This document shows, piece after piece, positions 1 through 11,000 of a stretch of DNA of 64,000 nucleotides (position 1 is the first letter of the stretch; the number at the start of each line of letters is the position of its first letter). The notes beneath the pieces were generated by a model. The model worked only from the letters and a program-made list of their open reading frames with translations. It did not search any database and was not told where the DNA came from. Made by a program: the position numbers and the translations under genes. This DNA comes from Rhinopomastus cyanomelas (taxonomy: Eukaryota > Chordata > Aves > Bucerotiformes > Rhinopomastidae), in NCBI GenBank assembly GCA_013400115.1, contig VXBP01002354.1, forward strand, positions 806,001-870,000. Reading direction: 5' to 3'.

Positions 1-895
1 GAGAGCCTTGTACTGACAAACTCCCTGTGCAGCAGAGCTGGGAGCCAGACCCGTGGATCTCGCGTCGTACTTAGATGTACAGAGTGCGGCTGTTATGGAT
101 TAGGTGTGTGGGACTGGGCCCCCAAGGGGCAGCAAGAGCTGGCACTTCTGATTCATGCAGGATGTATAAAGTCACTGCAGAGACCTCTGAAAAGAGCTCT
201 GGTGGTCTGCAGTTGGTAAAGCTGGGTGGCTTCAGGCTAGGGGCTGCGCATCGAAGTAACGTCGTGCTTCAGGAGCACCGGGGTTAAAAGAGCAAGTGCT
301 GCAGGCAGCAGGTTACCCAAGGAATGAGAGAGCAAAGCCATCTCCCCCATATGGTATTAAGAACCACTTCTGACACTAGTGTGGGTGCTCTGGTAGCCTC
401 TCACCTCAGCATGCAAAAGCGGCAGAGAATTGCTCCCTACAGACTGGTGTAACACAGGATTCGGCCCCTCACCTGGGGAGGCTGTAAATGCCCTGCGGTT
501 GGCCCACACCTGCATCTGCAGGGCCTTCAGACGTGGCCAGTAGTTGGCTTTTCCTAGAGAAGCCACCGGTGTTTATTTTGACTGTGAAGGCAGTTAGCTG
601 TGGTCTGTTCCTGGTTTGGGGAATGATGGAGCGAGTTTTCCACAGCCCTCCAAGTGCACCTGTTTTATGGACTGCTAAAACATCAGCGAAGTCGGTGTGC
701 TTCGTGGGAATACAATGGCTGCGTCTCCCGGCTCTCGGATGAAATTACAACATTGATTTTTCAGGAGTTTGGGTCATAAACGGCTGTTATATTTAAAAAG
801 AATCTCCACGAAGATTTTATCACGGAAGGAAGAGCAAAGCAATTACTTAGCTCTTCCAAAACGAAGGACGCAAGTTCCAAAGCACACAAGAGATC

Positions 896-1085
896 TTCAC
901 AGTGAGGGTGGTGGAGCGCTGGAACAGGCTGCCCGGGGGGTTGTGGAGTCTCCTTCTCTAGGCATGTTTCAAACCTGCCTGGCCACGTTCCTGTGCAGCT
1001 GGATCTAGGGGATGCTGCTGTGGCAGGGGGGTTGGGCTGGATGATCTTTCAAGGTCCCTTCCGATCCCTAGCGATGCTGTGATGA
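896..1085 (+). mobile_element. CR1 LINE, 3' end fragment
   Basis: The fragment runs from a stretch like 'gtggagcgctggaacaggct' through 'ttgtggagtctccttctcta' to the CR1 tail 'gatgatctttcaaggtccct' and a short ending related to the CR1 3' octamer repeat. It is severely 5'-truncated, in the same orientation as CDH8, and lies in intron 4. Divergence from other copies in the window is moderate. Confidence 0.85.
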
Positions 1086-2199
1086 GGAAAGCCTTCTCTC
1101 AGACAGCTGAGACTGCAGTGAATGCCCTCACCCCGAGAAGGGATCAGGCTTACCCCTTCTTCGTCTTGGCAGACGCTTGTCTTAAAAACCTTCAGGTGTG
1201 GGGATGCTGCCAACTGCAGGGGCAGCCATCTGCCTGCACGCACCCTTCTCTTTGACAAAGCATCCCCCTGATGTTCATCCTGAATCTCTCTCACGGCACT
1301 TTGTGCCCATTGTGTGGGTCACATCTTAGGCCCACCAGAAATTTGTGCAGACTTGCCTGGGAAGTCCTCCCTCGTGCTTCCCAAACTGCACAAACCAGTT
1401 CTTTCCTGCTCTGGAGGCACCGTTCCAGGGGCAGCCTCTCCGGTGTGAGCGAACCGGGCGGATCGTTGCACCGTTCCTCCATGTAACGTGGATAAGGTGC
1501 CAGGAAACGCTGTTGAGCTCATCCTGACTCCACTTGTTTTGCCTTGTGAGTTACCTGCCCGGCTGTGATGGTGGAGTTGATTGTGCCACCCACACAAGGC
1601 ACATTTTACTCGCCAAACAGAGCTGTACCCTGCTTTCCTGGACGATCCAATTTGTCACAAGTGTCTTGAACTCCACTCCTGCTCCACTAGTACTTAGAGT
1701 AGCTCCCAACTTTGCGCCATCTGAAAGGTCTGATAAGTCCTTCCTGTCTTCCATCATTGAGGAAATATTGAGTGATGCCAACAGCAGAACAAACCCTATG
1801 AACCACGTCATCCATCTCTCCACTTTGACACCAAGCCATTGATAACTGCCCTGAATACAATCTTCCAACAAGCCTCTACCCGCTGCAGATTAGTTTACAG
1901 TAATTCCCATCCCTCACTTTTAAGCGACTCCTGTGTTTGGCGCATGGCGCCGTCATCCATCACCGCGTGCTGGAAGTGATTATGTTTTTATTCTCGATTT
2001 GTTTCTGGGTTGAATTGAAGTAGAGCGGGTTGAATGCTCGATGAGTTAATGTTCTGTGGGCTCTGTGCCTATTAGTGCTGGGTGAGCTTGAATTGGTCTC
2101 TAAAAATAGGCTGAAACTTTCTGTACTTGGGTGAGCCCGGCCTGGGAACTGCCGCAGAAAGCCAAGGAGGAAATATGTACCCCTGAAACTCTCCGCTGA

Positions 2200-2318
2200 G
2201 CTCTGTGCTGGGCAGCTCTTGTCCTTCTGGAGCTGAGGGCCTGGACTGGACCCAGTGCTCCAGCTGTGGTCTCGCCAGGGCAGAGCAGAGGGCAAGGAGA
2301 ACCTCTCTCTTTGTGCTC
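2200..2318 (-). mobile_element. CR1 LINE, internal fragment (antisense)
   Basis: The reverse complement matches the part of CR1 around the end of ORF2. The + strand words 'ctccagctgtggtctcgcc' and 'agggcagagcagagggcaag' recur in the copy at 5770-6348. Neither the CR1 3' tail nor its 5' part is present, so this is a decayed internal piece in intron 4. Confidence 0.75.
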
Positions 2319-3518
2319 CTTTGTTTGCCTCATTGTGGGGACCGGCACCTCTCTTCCAAACACAGAAATCCAGGGTGTAACAATCAACCTGTGAAATTTG
2401 GATAAATTTGATGTGTAAAAACCTTCAGTTCCTCTTGCAGTCATTAAAACAGTAAAAATTCATTTTAGCTTTTTATTGCATTTGAAATTGAAACTTGAGT
2501 TGGACTCTTAGCTTCTGGCAAACAGTGTGAGGGCTGAGATAGCAAATAGAAAAATACAGCAATGTATCTGGAATAATAAAAGCGAGACCTATATTCATTA
2601 TGTCCATGGAAGAGCAGGTTTTGTTAGTCACTTTATGCAGAAAACCCCCCTTTTCTGAGTGTTGGCAGTGAGAAGCTGTGATTCCCAGCCAGGCACTTCT
2701 CAAGGTGTTTGATCTTGTGCTCTCTTCCAAAGCACAGAGAGGGGTGAGCCTGTCCCCGACGTTGGGAGATTAAAGTGCATCTCTAGGGAAAAACCGTGAC
2801 TTCATTGACGTAACTGCCTCGTGTCAGAGGGGCGGGAGGACACAGTCATCTAGTCCTGGATAGGCTGGGCTTCACTGGGGACTTGGAGTTTATGTTAAAA
2901 ACCCCAATAAAACAGAAGAAACTGCCTACAATTAATGATGGAGATGAAGTTATAGTGGGTTTAGTGCAACCTCCGTTGAGATCAGGTCTCCTATTAGTGC
3001 AGACAGTAGATGTGGGTCAAATCCTGACACTCTGCGTTTGTCCCAGAATTGAGTCCACAAACCACGCCAGTCAGCACCCAGAGTGTTTATGAAAACCATT
3101 TGCAGGAGCGCAGGCTGCTGGCTTGTGGACAGTGAGCAGGTGAAAAGAAGGGTTGGTGTCCCAGCTACGGCAAACAAGTGGCAGTGGCTGCAGGTTCCTG
3201 CAGTACGTGGGAAACAATGGATTTCCATGGGAGGGAGGGCAGAAACCAGCAAGTTTGCTGGGAAAAGGATGCAAACGTGAACGTGTGTCGCAGGTGTGAT
3301 TGATTCGCAGGGTTTGGACCACAACTTCATTGCACTTTTAGTTAAACCAAGGTAGGAGGCCTCTGACAGACTGGAAAGTCTCATCCTCAGTCCTGGGTAC
3401 AAAGAGACACTTCAGTGGACCTTGAGCAGTTGAGCTTGTAGAGCGCTGTTTGCACGTAGCCGCAGTAATAGGTGAGTTTGGCTCTGTGTCTGACAATTAG
3501 TTCCTCCCTTCATTGCAG

Positions 3519-3686
3519 CTATCATCAAAACAGCTCTTCCCAACATGGACAGAGAAGCCAAAGAGGAATACTTTGTGGTCATCCAAGCGAAGGACATGGG
3601 AGGACACATGGGTGGACTCTCGGGAACGACAACAGTGACAATTACCCTGACTGATGTCAATGACAACCCTCCGAAGTTTGCGCAGA
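3519..3686 (+). CDS. CDH8: CDH8 exon 5: end of EC2
   Basis: This 168-bp coding exon encodes about residues 223-279 of cadherin-8, a calcium-dependent homophilic adhesion protein of neuronal membranes. The acceptor is CAG at 3516-3518 and the donor is GTAAGT at 3687. The first two bases complete an alanine codon begun in the previous exon, and the last base starts a serine codon finished at 6362. The exon gives the C-terminal half of extracellular repeat 2. It includes the DRE calcium motif (MDREAKEEYFVV), the type II segment QAKDMGGHMGGLSGTTT, and the inter-domain calcium linker TDVNDNPPKF. Exon length and both intron phases match the type II cadherin gene plan. This is the first CDH8 exon in the window. 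The open frame runs a little past the donor, but that sequence is intronic. Confidence 0.95.
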
Positions 3687-5769
3687 GTAAGTGCTGTTGG
3701 GTGTCTGTGTTCTGCTTGAGAAAGGGAGATACTGGGGGGTTGTTTATTCTTTTGGATCAAGCTCTTTGTTTGATCATCAGCTTCTCTGGGTCTAAAAATA
3801 AGTAGCTGCTAGCATGGTCCTCCGCCTGATGGAACAGCCCTCTGTCTTCCTTGTTACCCTCTTACATCCACACAGAAGGGCTTGGGGACTCTTTTCCAGA
3901 TGTTCATCTGCCGTCAGTGCAGTTGTCTGTCAGTGCTGCTTGGAGCTGCTGCTCTACGTGTTTCTGTCTCACGCAGACGAGTGACAGCACCAGCAAAAGG
4001 CCTGTGTAACGGAGAAAACAACTGCAGGTTTGAGTCATTAGGTAGTAGTGAAGAAAACAAAGGAAATAGCTCCGAGTCTGGATAATTGTTGATCTTTAAT
4101 TCAAAATCCATGTTTACTCTGGTGGTACCAATGGGCATCGTGCTGGGGTGGGTTAAAGTGGTTGGGCATCCTGCTGAGCTGCTCTGCAAGCTCTCTAGCG
4201 TGTTTCCCAGATGAAGACAGAGGAAAAGAGCAGGGAAGAGCGTGATGACAGGCTCCACTTGGTTTGGAACAGGTGTGGTCTCATGTGCTTTAGGAACGGA
4301 GTTCTTGCCCAGCTTCTGCTGAGCTACAACTCCACTTGTAGGACATCAGGGATTGGAGAAAGTTCACATCTGGGTTTGTTTGCTCTATGAGGAGCGTGTT
4401 TTCCCAGCGAGGAGCTGCTGTGCCCAGTGCACAAGGAATTCTTCTTCACTTAGGTGTGACTTGAGCTCCACATCGGCCCTGTTCTGAACTGCCAGAGTGA
4501 AATGGGTTGTCCCTAGTCCTCCCCATGTGATGAATCTGCTCCCACAGTCGCAGAAGCGCACGTATGAGTGGAGAAGTGGGCAGAGCTGGAAGCTGATTTG
4601 CAGAGTAGGTGTTGGATCACCTCAGCTTGGTGCAGACCAGCGCTCTGCGCACGACGGAAGGCTTTCTCTCACCCGGCCCTGGACCAGAGCTGATCGAGTC
4701 TCTGCGAGGTTTGCATTTGCCTGGGAAGTAAAATCACAGATCGAAGGCAGAGAGGAGCCTCGGCAGACTGCAGCAGGAGCTCAGCGGTGCAGCTCACGCT
4801 GCTTTCAGGGCCGCTTGTGACGACCTCGGGAGTGGTGCGGGCGGTCGCTCCTTTGGGTGCGGGCAGGACAGGAGTGTCACTTTACGGTTTGGTGTGGGAG
4901 AGCGTCAGCCTCTCCTGGGGGTCAGAGACGGACTTGGGCTTCTCCTGTGATCCCTCTGAAATCATTTTAGAGGCATTGTCTAAGTCGCCGCTGTTTTTAG
5001 CCCGTCGGTTTGCGGTGGGATTGCAGGAGGACCTGATGGTTAGCCCTGCGCCGCAGCAGCCGGGCGGCACAGTTCAGCTGGCGGTGCTGCAGACTCTGCT
5101 GCATCCTGATGCCCGCTCCGACGGCCGTTCTTCAAGCTATCCTCCTCAAGCCGAAAACAATATTGACTGAAAAATGCAATCAACTGTGCCTGGAGATTCA
5201 AACCACAGAGCGTGGCCAGCAGTATAAATTAGGAGCTCGTAATTTGGTCTCCTGAGGCACTTGATTGCTTCGGCTGCTCATTGTTCAGGAGCGATTATGA
5301 ATATTCCTGAGGAATCTTGATGACCTCTAAATCATCTGTAATGATTTCGCCTGGAAACATTAAGAAAGAAATGCGCTTTGGGACGGGCTCCGTGAGCAGC
5401 TCGTGGAAGGGTTTGAGAATTCCTCGCGCTTCCTTCCTGCTCTGACCTGTTGCGATCGCCGTCCCCCCGCAAGCAGTGGAAGCAGCCGCTCCAGATGTTT
5501 CTTTCATTAGAGGGCCAGGAGCTGCTCTGAACAGCAAGATCAGGAATGACTGCGGCGAAATCTCATCGTTTCCTTTAAAGCATAAATGTTGGGAGCTTCC
5601 TCGAGTGTTGGGTGGTGGAAGGGGATAAACAACCAAATCAAATGGAATTAAAAGGGTCAGAAAAGTTCTCAAGGTCTGAAATGCTCCAAAGCGTCTTGAA
5701 AGCGTCAGAGCCGTGCTGTGCACAGTAGAAGATGGAGACTGACAGCTGAGTCTGGGTGAAATGTTTCAC

Positions 5770-6348
5770 GGAGTCACAGGGCTTTAGGGGTTGGAAGGGA
5801 CCTCGAAAGATCATCCAGTCCCCATCCCCCTGCCACAGCAGGATCCCCCTAAACCAGTCACACAGGAACATGACCAGGTTGTTTGAAACTTCTGCCGAGA
5901 AGGAGACTCCACAACCCCCCTGGGCAGCCCCTGCCAGGGCTCTGGCACCCTCACTGCCAACAAGGTCCTTCTCACACTGATGTGGAACCTCCTCTGCTCC
6001 AGCTCACACCCACTGCCCCTTGTCCTGTCACTGGGTGCCCCTGAGCAGAGCCTGGCTCCGTCCTCCTGACACCCACCCCTCACATATTGATCAACATCCA
6101 TGGGGTCACCCCTCAGGCTCCTTTTCTCCCAGCTCCAGAGCCCCAGCTCCCTCAGCCTTTCCTCAGCAGGGAGATGCTCCCCTCCCTCCATCATCCCTGT
6201 GGCTCTGCACTGGGCTCTCTCCAGCAGCTCTGTGTCCTTCTGAAGCTGAGGGGCCCAGCACTGAACACAAGACTCCAGCTGTGGTCTCATCAGGGCAGAG
6301 CAGAGGGGCAGGACAACCTCTCTCCACCTACTAACAACTCTCTTTTCT
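5770..6348 (-). mobile_element. CR1 LINE, 5'-truncated copy abutting exon 6
   Basis: Read on the minus strand, the copy runs from the last part of CR1 ORF2 to the 3' tail. The frame at 5811-6290 retains ORF2 tail words such as LPAEERLRELGLWSWEKRS and stays open for 159 codons, but the reverse transcriptase domain is missing, so the copy cannot move itself. The 3' tail ('ggttggaagggacctcgaaa' on +) is at 5795-5815. The CR1-like alignment continues to about 6348, 14 bp from the coding exon at 6362. The + strand words here pair with CR1 text seen in other copies in the window (20300-20410 reversed, and 37898-37978). It is fairly well preserved, hence relatively young. Confidence 0.9.
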
Positions 6349-6361
6349 TCTGTTTGATAAG
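6329..6361 (+). promoter_or_regulatory. Branch point and acceptor of intron 5
   Basis: TACTAAC at 6329-6335 is an exact match to the ideal branch-point consensus, with the presumed branch A at 6334. It is followed by the pyrimidine-rich CTCTCTTTTCTTCTGTTT and the acceptor AAG ending at 6361. The branch-point segment lies in DNA that aligns with antisense CR1, where other copies read TGCTGG. The choice of this A is inferred from consensus and spacing only. Confidence 0.6.
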
Positions 6362-6549
6362 GTCTGTATCACTTCTCAGTGATGGAAGACGTTCCTCTTG
6401 GTGAGCCAATCGGACGGGTGAGAGCAAACGACTTGGACATTGGGGACAATGCCAAGTCATCCTATGATGTGATTGAAGGGGATGGGATGGACATTTTTGA
6501 AATCACCACAGATGCCCAGACCCAGGACGGTGTTTTAAGAGTGAGAAAG
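6362..6549 (+). CDS. CDH8: CDH8 exon 6: first half of EC3
   Basis: This 188-bp exon encodes about residues 279-341. Its first two bases finish a serine codon (S-LYHFSV) and it ends at a codon boundary, AAG|GTAAGT. It starts extracellular repeat 3 with the A strand YHFSVMEDVPLGEPIG, where the ED pair corresponds to the calcium-ligand glutamate position of EC repeats. RANDLDIGDNAKSSYDV then carries the acidic calcium-binding segment. The usual proline before ED in this motif is methionine here (MED), which leaves the acidic ligand intact. The end of the exon, DAQTQDGVLRVRK, joins to PLDFETKKSY in the next exon. The splice acceptor signal is unusual in being embedded in CR1-like DNA. Confidence 0.95.
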
Positions 6550-7766
6550 GTAAGTGGTGGTATCTGCTGAAAACCGATGGCCATTGTACCTGCATCCACC
6601 CAGCCGGAGTGGACTCTGTGAGCGAGTGCTGGATGTCCAAGGAGTCTTTCATCTGTGGCTGTTTGCAGAGCTGCTCCAGCAGCAGGCTCTCCTCATGTTT
6701 ACTAGAATTGGTGAGCAAGAGCAAGTCCTGTTGGGGCTGGATTCATCTCTCAGATGAACACGAGCAAAATGTGAAGGTCTTGCAAGCTGTGAGACGTCCT
6801 GAAGGCTCCTGTTTGTGCTCCTGTTGGTATTTGCATTGCAGATCCGGGTGTCTCTGTCCTTTCCCTTTCATCCCTGGGACATTGTGATGCAAATCTTAGT
6901 ATCTCTCCAGTGCTCAGCAATTTGCGTCTTTGAAATTGGAATCTTTGTGAGGCACCAGAGAATTGTACAGTGAACGCGGGGACCGACGTGCCGTGAGGCA
7001 CAAACTTGAGTGGCCTGTAATCAGAGGGTCCCGCAGAAGTGTCTCAGGCCTGGCCGTTCCTTTGTATTTCAGTCCTTCGTGGCCACTGTGTTTTCACCTC
7101 TCGTGTTTAACGTGGACCATAAGAACCGGTGCCGGTGTGGCAGGTGTGTCAGTGCAGTAAAGCCACTGGTTCCGTGTCCCAAATCAGACAGGAGCAGTAA
7201 TTGCTGCAGCGTTAGGAGCTCCCTGGGAGGTGTCTGCCTCCTTTCCCCCGAGACACGGACGCCCAGGCTTTCCCAAAGCACAACAACAGTGAAGCGCTCC
7301 CCTCCGTGAGGAGCTCCCCAAGCTGCCAGATAAGGCCTCTCTCATGCCCAACAAAAAAGAGTGGCTGCTGCTTCCACTTCTCACATCGCTCTGGAAATAT
7401 TACTCTTTGTGGAGCTGGCGTGGGGGGTTTGTTCTTCCTGGAGCTCCGAAGCGCTGGCGAAGCGCGCAATCAGCATGCGAGGCACGTCACGCCAGCACAT
7501 TAGTGGTGTTTATCTGATGGGTAATTGTAATGGTTTAATTTAGGAGAGAGATGAGCTGGGTGAGTTTTCTTTGTGAAGAGCAAGAAAGCACAGCCTTGTT
7601 TACTTGAGGTTTGCTAACAAACAGGTATCAGTAGGTGCCTGGGAAATTTGCCGGTTGGATGGGTGGGGGTGGGAGCGCACGTCACTTCCATCCATCAGCA
7701 TCACGTTCGCTTGTGCTTCCTCTGTGGCCACTGGTAAGAGACGTTTGCCTTTGTCGTTCCTAACAG
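6550..7766 (+). other. CDH8: CDH8 intron 6
   Basis: This is a 1,217-bp phase 0 intron with a good donor (GTAAGT) and the acceptor TTCCTAACAG ending at 7766. I recognise no CR1 copy, no RNA gene and no additional exon in it. The open frames on both strands are short and lack homology cues. Confidence 0.85.
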
Positions 7767-8020
7767 CCCCTGGACTTTGAGACCAAGAAATCCTATACTC
7801 TGAAGGTGGAAGCAGCCAACACTCATATTGATCCTCGCTTCCTGAGCGGAGGACCATTCAAGGATACAGCGACGGTAAAAATTGTGGTGGAGGATGCTGA
7901 CGAGCCACCGGTCTTTTCGTCACCTGCTTACCTGCTGGAAGTGCATGAGAATGCTGCCATTAACTCTGTGATCGGCCAGGTGACTGCCCACGACCCGGAC
8001 GTGTCCTCCAGCCCCATAAG
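7767..8020 (+). CDS. CDH8: CDH8 exon 7: end of EC3 and start of EC4
   Basis: This 254-bp exon encodes about residues 342-426. It begins in phase 0 with PLDFETKKSYTLKVEAAN, in which DFE takes the place of the usual DRE calcium motif. It then reads FKDTATVKIVVEDADEPPVF, the EC3-EC4 calcium linker, followed by the first strand of EC4 (YLLEVHENAAINSVIGQV) and the acidic loop AHDPDVSSSPI. It ends after two bases of an arginine codon completed at 12554. The donor is AAG|GTAGTG, weaker than the other donors of this gene because position +4 is G and +5 is T. Length and phases match the type II cadherin plan. Confidence 0.95.
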
Positions 8021-11000
8021 GTAGTGCTGCTTCAGAGCTATCTGTGAACAGACTCCCGGCAAAGCGCTAAGCACGTTGCTCCCGTGTGTTGTGCGACGCT
8101 GTTCTCGTTTGTTTCTGTGAAGGCAGTTGTGTGGGATTCGCTTAATGATGTTAGATTTATCCATTCGGATCGTTTTCAGAATCACAGACCTGCTCCTTGC
8201 CACATCAGTAGCCTTACGAAACAGCGGGGAGGCGGCGAAGACAAGAAACCGGGTGTATGAGGTCGGGCAGGGTTCAGTCATCAGCGTCTGCCTGCAGTTA
8301 TTTTAAATAACCCACAAGTGTCTGCAGCAGCAGTGCTGAGGTTGTCTCCTGTCGTTACAAGGGTGTCAAAACAAATTGTCTGCTCCTCTGGTTAAACCCA
8401 CTTCTGGTTTAGAGAGGGGAAATCAGATGGAGAAGCCTCGGCGAGTTTTGCATCTTCGAGTTGCAGTATTTTCCCTTCTAAGTGGAACGAAGCGTGTTCT
8501 TCTCATGTGGGCAGCGGGTGCTGAGCTCCCGCTTTGTCACGGGCGGCGTGGGGCGGCGTGCGTGCTCCCGCGACACAGCGCCTGCTGAAGGCGCTCTGAA
8601 ACAAACCGAGAAGGTCGCATCCATGGTGAAGGCAGATCTGCAGAGAGTCTCTCTGATAATAACCCTCACTGCACAGCGCTGCCTTAGGGAGCTGGAGCTA
8701 CACCAGCAGGCTTCAGCTTGGTGGGGATGGTGCTGATTGACGCTATCTATCACTTAAGACCATTTTCTAATCATCATCATTTACATCAGGGCTGTTGCAG
8801 AGCCGAGCTCGAAGCCTGTGTTGAGGGGCCCTGCGCGTTGCAGATCCAGTTGTTTCTGGACAGGAAAGGCGCCGTGTCCAGCGCGTTTGGATGCGTTAGG
8901 GCTGGTGGCTAAGGTGCTGCAGAGTAGCTCTCCCTATTAAAGCCGGCTCAATGCGGCATTAACGGCCACAGCTCTCTGGGCCGTGATAGGTGTGGATGGT
9001 GTGACACCCAGCTGGACTCACCCGTGTCTCTGGTGAACACAGACTGTCTGTGTCGGCTGTTGGGTTGGTCCGACTGTCGCATCGTTCAAAAGCCGGCGTT
9101 TTCAGCGCAAGCAGCAGGTCTTCTCTTCTGCGTGTCTTCGCTGCTCTGCTGTGTGCATTGCTTAATGGCCTGGCTCACTCGGAAGCCTGGTGGTGAAGAT
9201 GATTAACCAGTTTCACTAGTAATTGTCAACATAGTTTGTCTTAGTCTAGCGCGGTCGTTTCAGAAGCTGTTAACTCACGGCTTCCAGACCTCATGCGTCT
9301 CCTTTGGGGATGGGACCGGGGCATCCAGCTGAGCCAGCTGCGGTTTGTTTTGTAAGGGTGCTACGTTCTGTCTTATAATGAGGCTTGGAAGATCGTTCTC
9401 CATTAGCAAACAGATCTATTGATTGCACTAGTGTTTATTCCGTGTTCCTCGTTCATACTTTATAACTGTGGTCTGTTTATCCGCAGTAAATTGTCTTGGA
9501 TAAAGCATGATCCAGGCACCTGGAAGCAGCAGGAGCAATAATCGTTCCTCTCTAGCGTTGCTGCCCTCCTATAAATCACCGCCCCTCAGGGTGTCTCTCG
9601 GTGGAGAGATGAGCTTCACTGCGGCGGGTTCTCCCCGTTCACGTTGGCAGCGGTTGATGGTTTCCTGGATGGGGGGCTTTCCGCCCGCCCCGCGCCGCTG
9701 CTTGGCTGTCCCCAGGCCGCAGGCCCGCTCTGCCTGGCACTCAGAAACAACGGGGTTTGTCGCTGGTGAGCTGTCAGTGCGGTGATGCACAGCTCAGCAG
9801 GGCAGCAGAAGGGTGTCAGCTCTGACTGACGCTGGTGCGAAGAAAGAGCCGATCAGCAGCAGCGCAGGAGCAGGACTGAGAATCGTTTTGGGTCTTCGAT
9901 TGAACCGCTGTGGGGCCGTTCCGGCAATTGCCAGAGTCGATCCGTAAACTAGCCAGAGCTTCCCAACGCGCTGTGCGGGGTTCCTGGCAGTTCCAGAGGC
10001 TCTTCCTTCCCAAGGTTCTGTTGTCTCCTTGTAGGGAGACGCGTGCTCCAGCGCAGAGCTGCTGGCTCCGGCCACGCTCCCCCGCTGCAGAGACTTGCGG
10101 CACCGCTGTCCCGCAAAGCAACGCGCAGGCGCACGAGTGGTCCTTCCCGGGTTTGCAGTGGTGCAGGCTTTGGTTTTGTTCATTTTGAACCAAATACTAA
10201 TCAAATTCACACCAAGAGGGGGGTTTTATCCCTTTGTGGACTTGTGAAGCCACATCACCTAGGTCAGAAATGCTCGGCTGTGGGAGCTGGGTTTGTGTTG
10301 CAGATAAGCACTGCTGGGATGAGAAGGAAATTAAGCAGTGATCTATGCTTGAGAAGAAACTTTGTCTCAGTGGAACTGGTGTCAGGCCCAGGTCAGCTAG
10401 TCAGCAGCAGCACTGGAGCTCTTCCACTTCTAGTTTGTTTCTGGGCTGTGAATTTACTAAACACTTGCTGACTGGATACAGTTGCATCGTGTGGTAAACC
10501 TCGAGGATCAAAAGCCGGCTTCAGTGATGAGACCTTAAAGTGATCTCGGCTGCTGCCTTGTGTTTTCTGCACTGAGACCTTAAACCCGTGAAATCCTGTG
10601 GGGTGGGTTTCGCCTGCTTCTGTGAGAGCAGACTTTTGCTCCTGATGCTTTAACTGGGACTGGGGAGACATCAAAATAAGGTTAAGATGCGTTTTCAGAA
10701 AGGATTGCCTCAAGTTAGGCACCTGCAGCTTTGTTCTTCCACACAACTGACCTGATTTCCAGAGCTGCTGAGGAGAGCACAGTTCCCATTAAACCAGTGA
10801 GAACTGGGTACGCAGAGCTCACTGGGGAGGCAGCCTGCTCAGGTGTCCAAGTGCCAACGCACGTGCCTAGCGCGAGGCACACACGTCTGCAGCTCTGCCT
10901 CACAATCTTCTCTGGTGCCCTTCTTAGCCCAAACCCGCCTCGTTTTAAGCTGTTAACGCTCATTCTTCTCGGGGTTTGCAACTGGAAGAGTTGAACCTTC

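Larger units (their letters stand above)
1..3518 (+). other. CDH8: CDH8 intron 4 (3' part)
   Basis: This is non-coding sequence upstream of the first visible CDH8 exon. It ends in a pyrimidine-rich tract and CAG at 3511-3518, a normal splice acceptor. It holds two CR1 fragments (896-1085 and 2200-2318). I searched it for the preceding cadherin exon (the EC1/EC2 segment before AIIKTALPN) and found none, so intron 4 starts outside the window. The short open frames here show no cadherin or other family signature. The rest is unique sequence in which I see nothing definite. Confidence 0.75.
3687..6361 (+). other. CDH8: CDH8 intron 5
   Basis: The intron is 2,675 bp, phase 1, from GTAAGT to AG. 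Most of it is unique sequence without a recognisable gene. An AT-richer block at about 5155-5365 has the look of a conserved element (see findings). An antisense CR1 occupies about 5770-6348 and reaches the splice acceptor region. A perfect TACTAAC branch-point consensus sits at 6329-6335, 27 nt before the exon, followed by a pyrimidine tract. Confidence 0.85.

Noticed and set aside
1..3518. Possible upstream CDH8 exon (EC1/EC2) in the left part
   Set aside because: No frame with the expected cadherin words and splice sites was found; the exon must lie outside the window.
5811..6290. 159-codon minus-strand frame with ORF2-like words
   Set aside because: It is the remnant tail of CR1 ORF2 plus CR1 3' UTR, lacking the reverse transcriptase core; recorded as part of a mobile element rather than as a gene.
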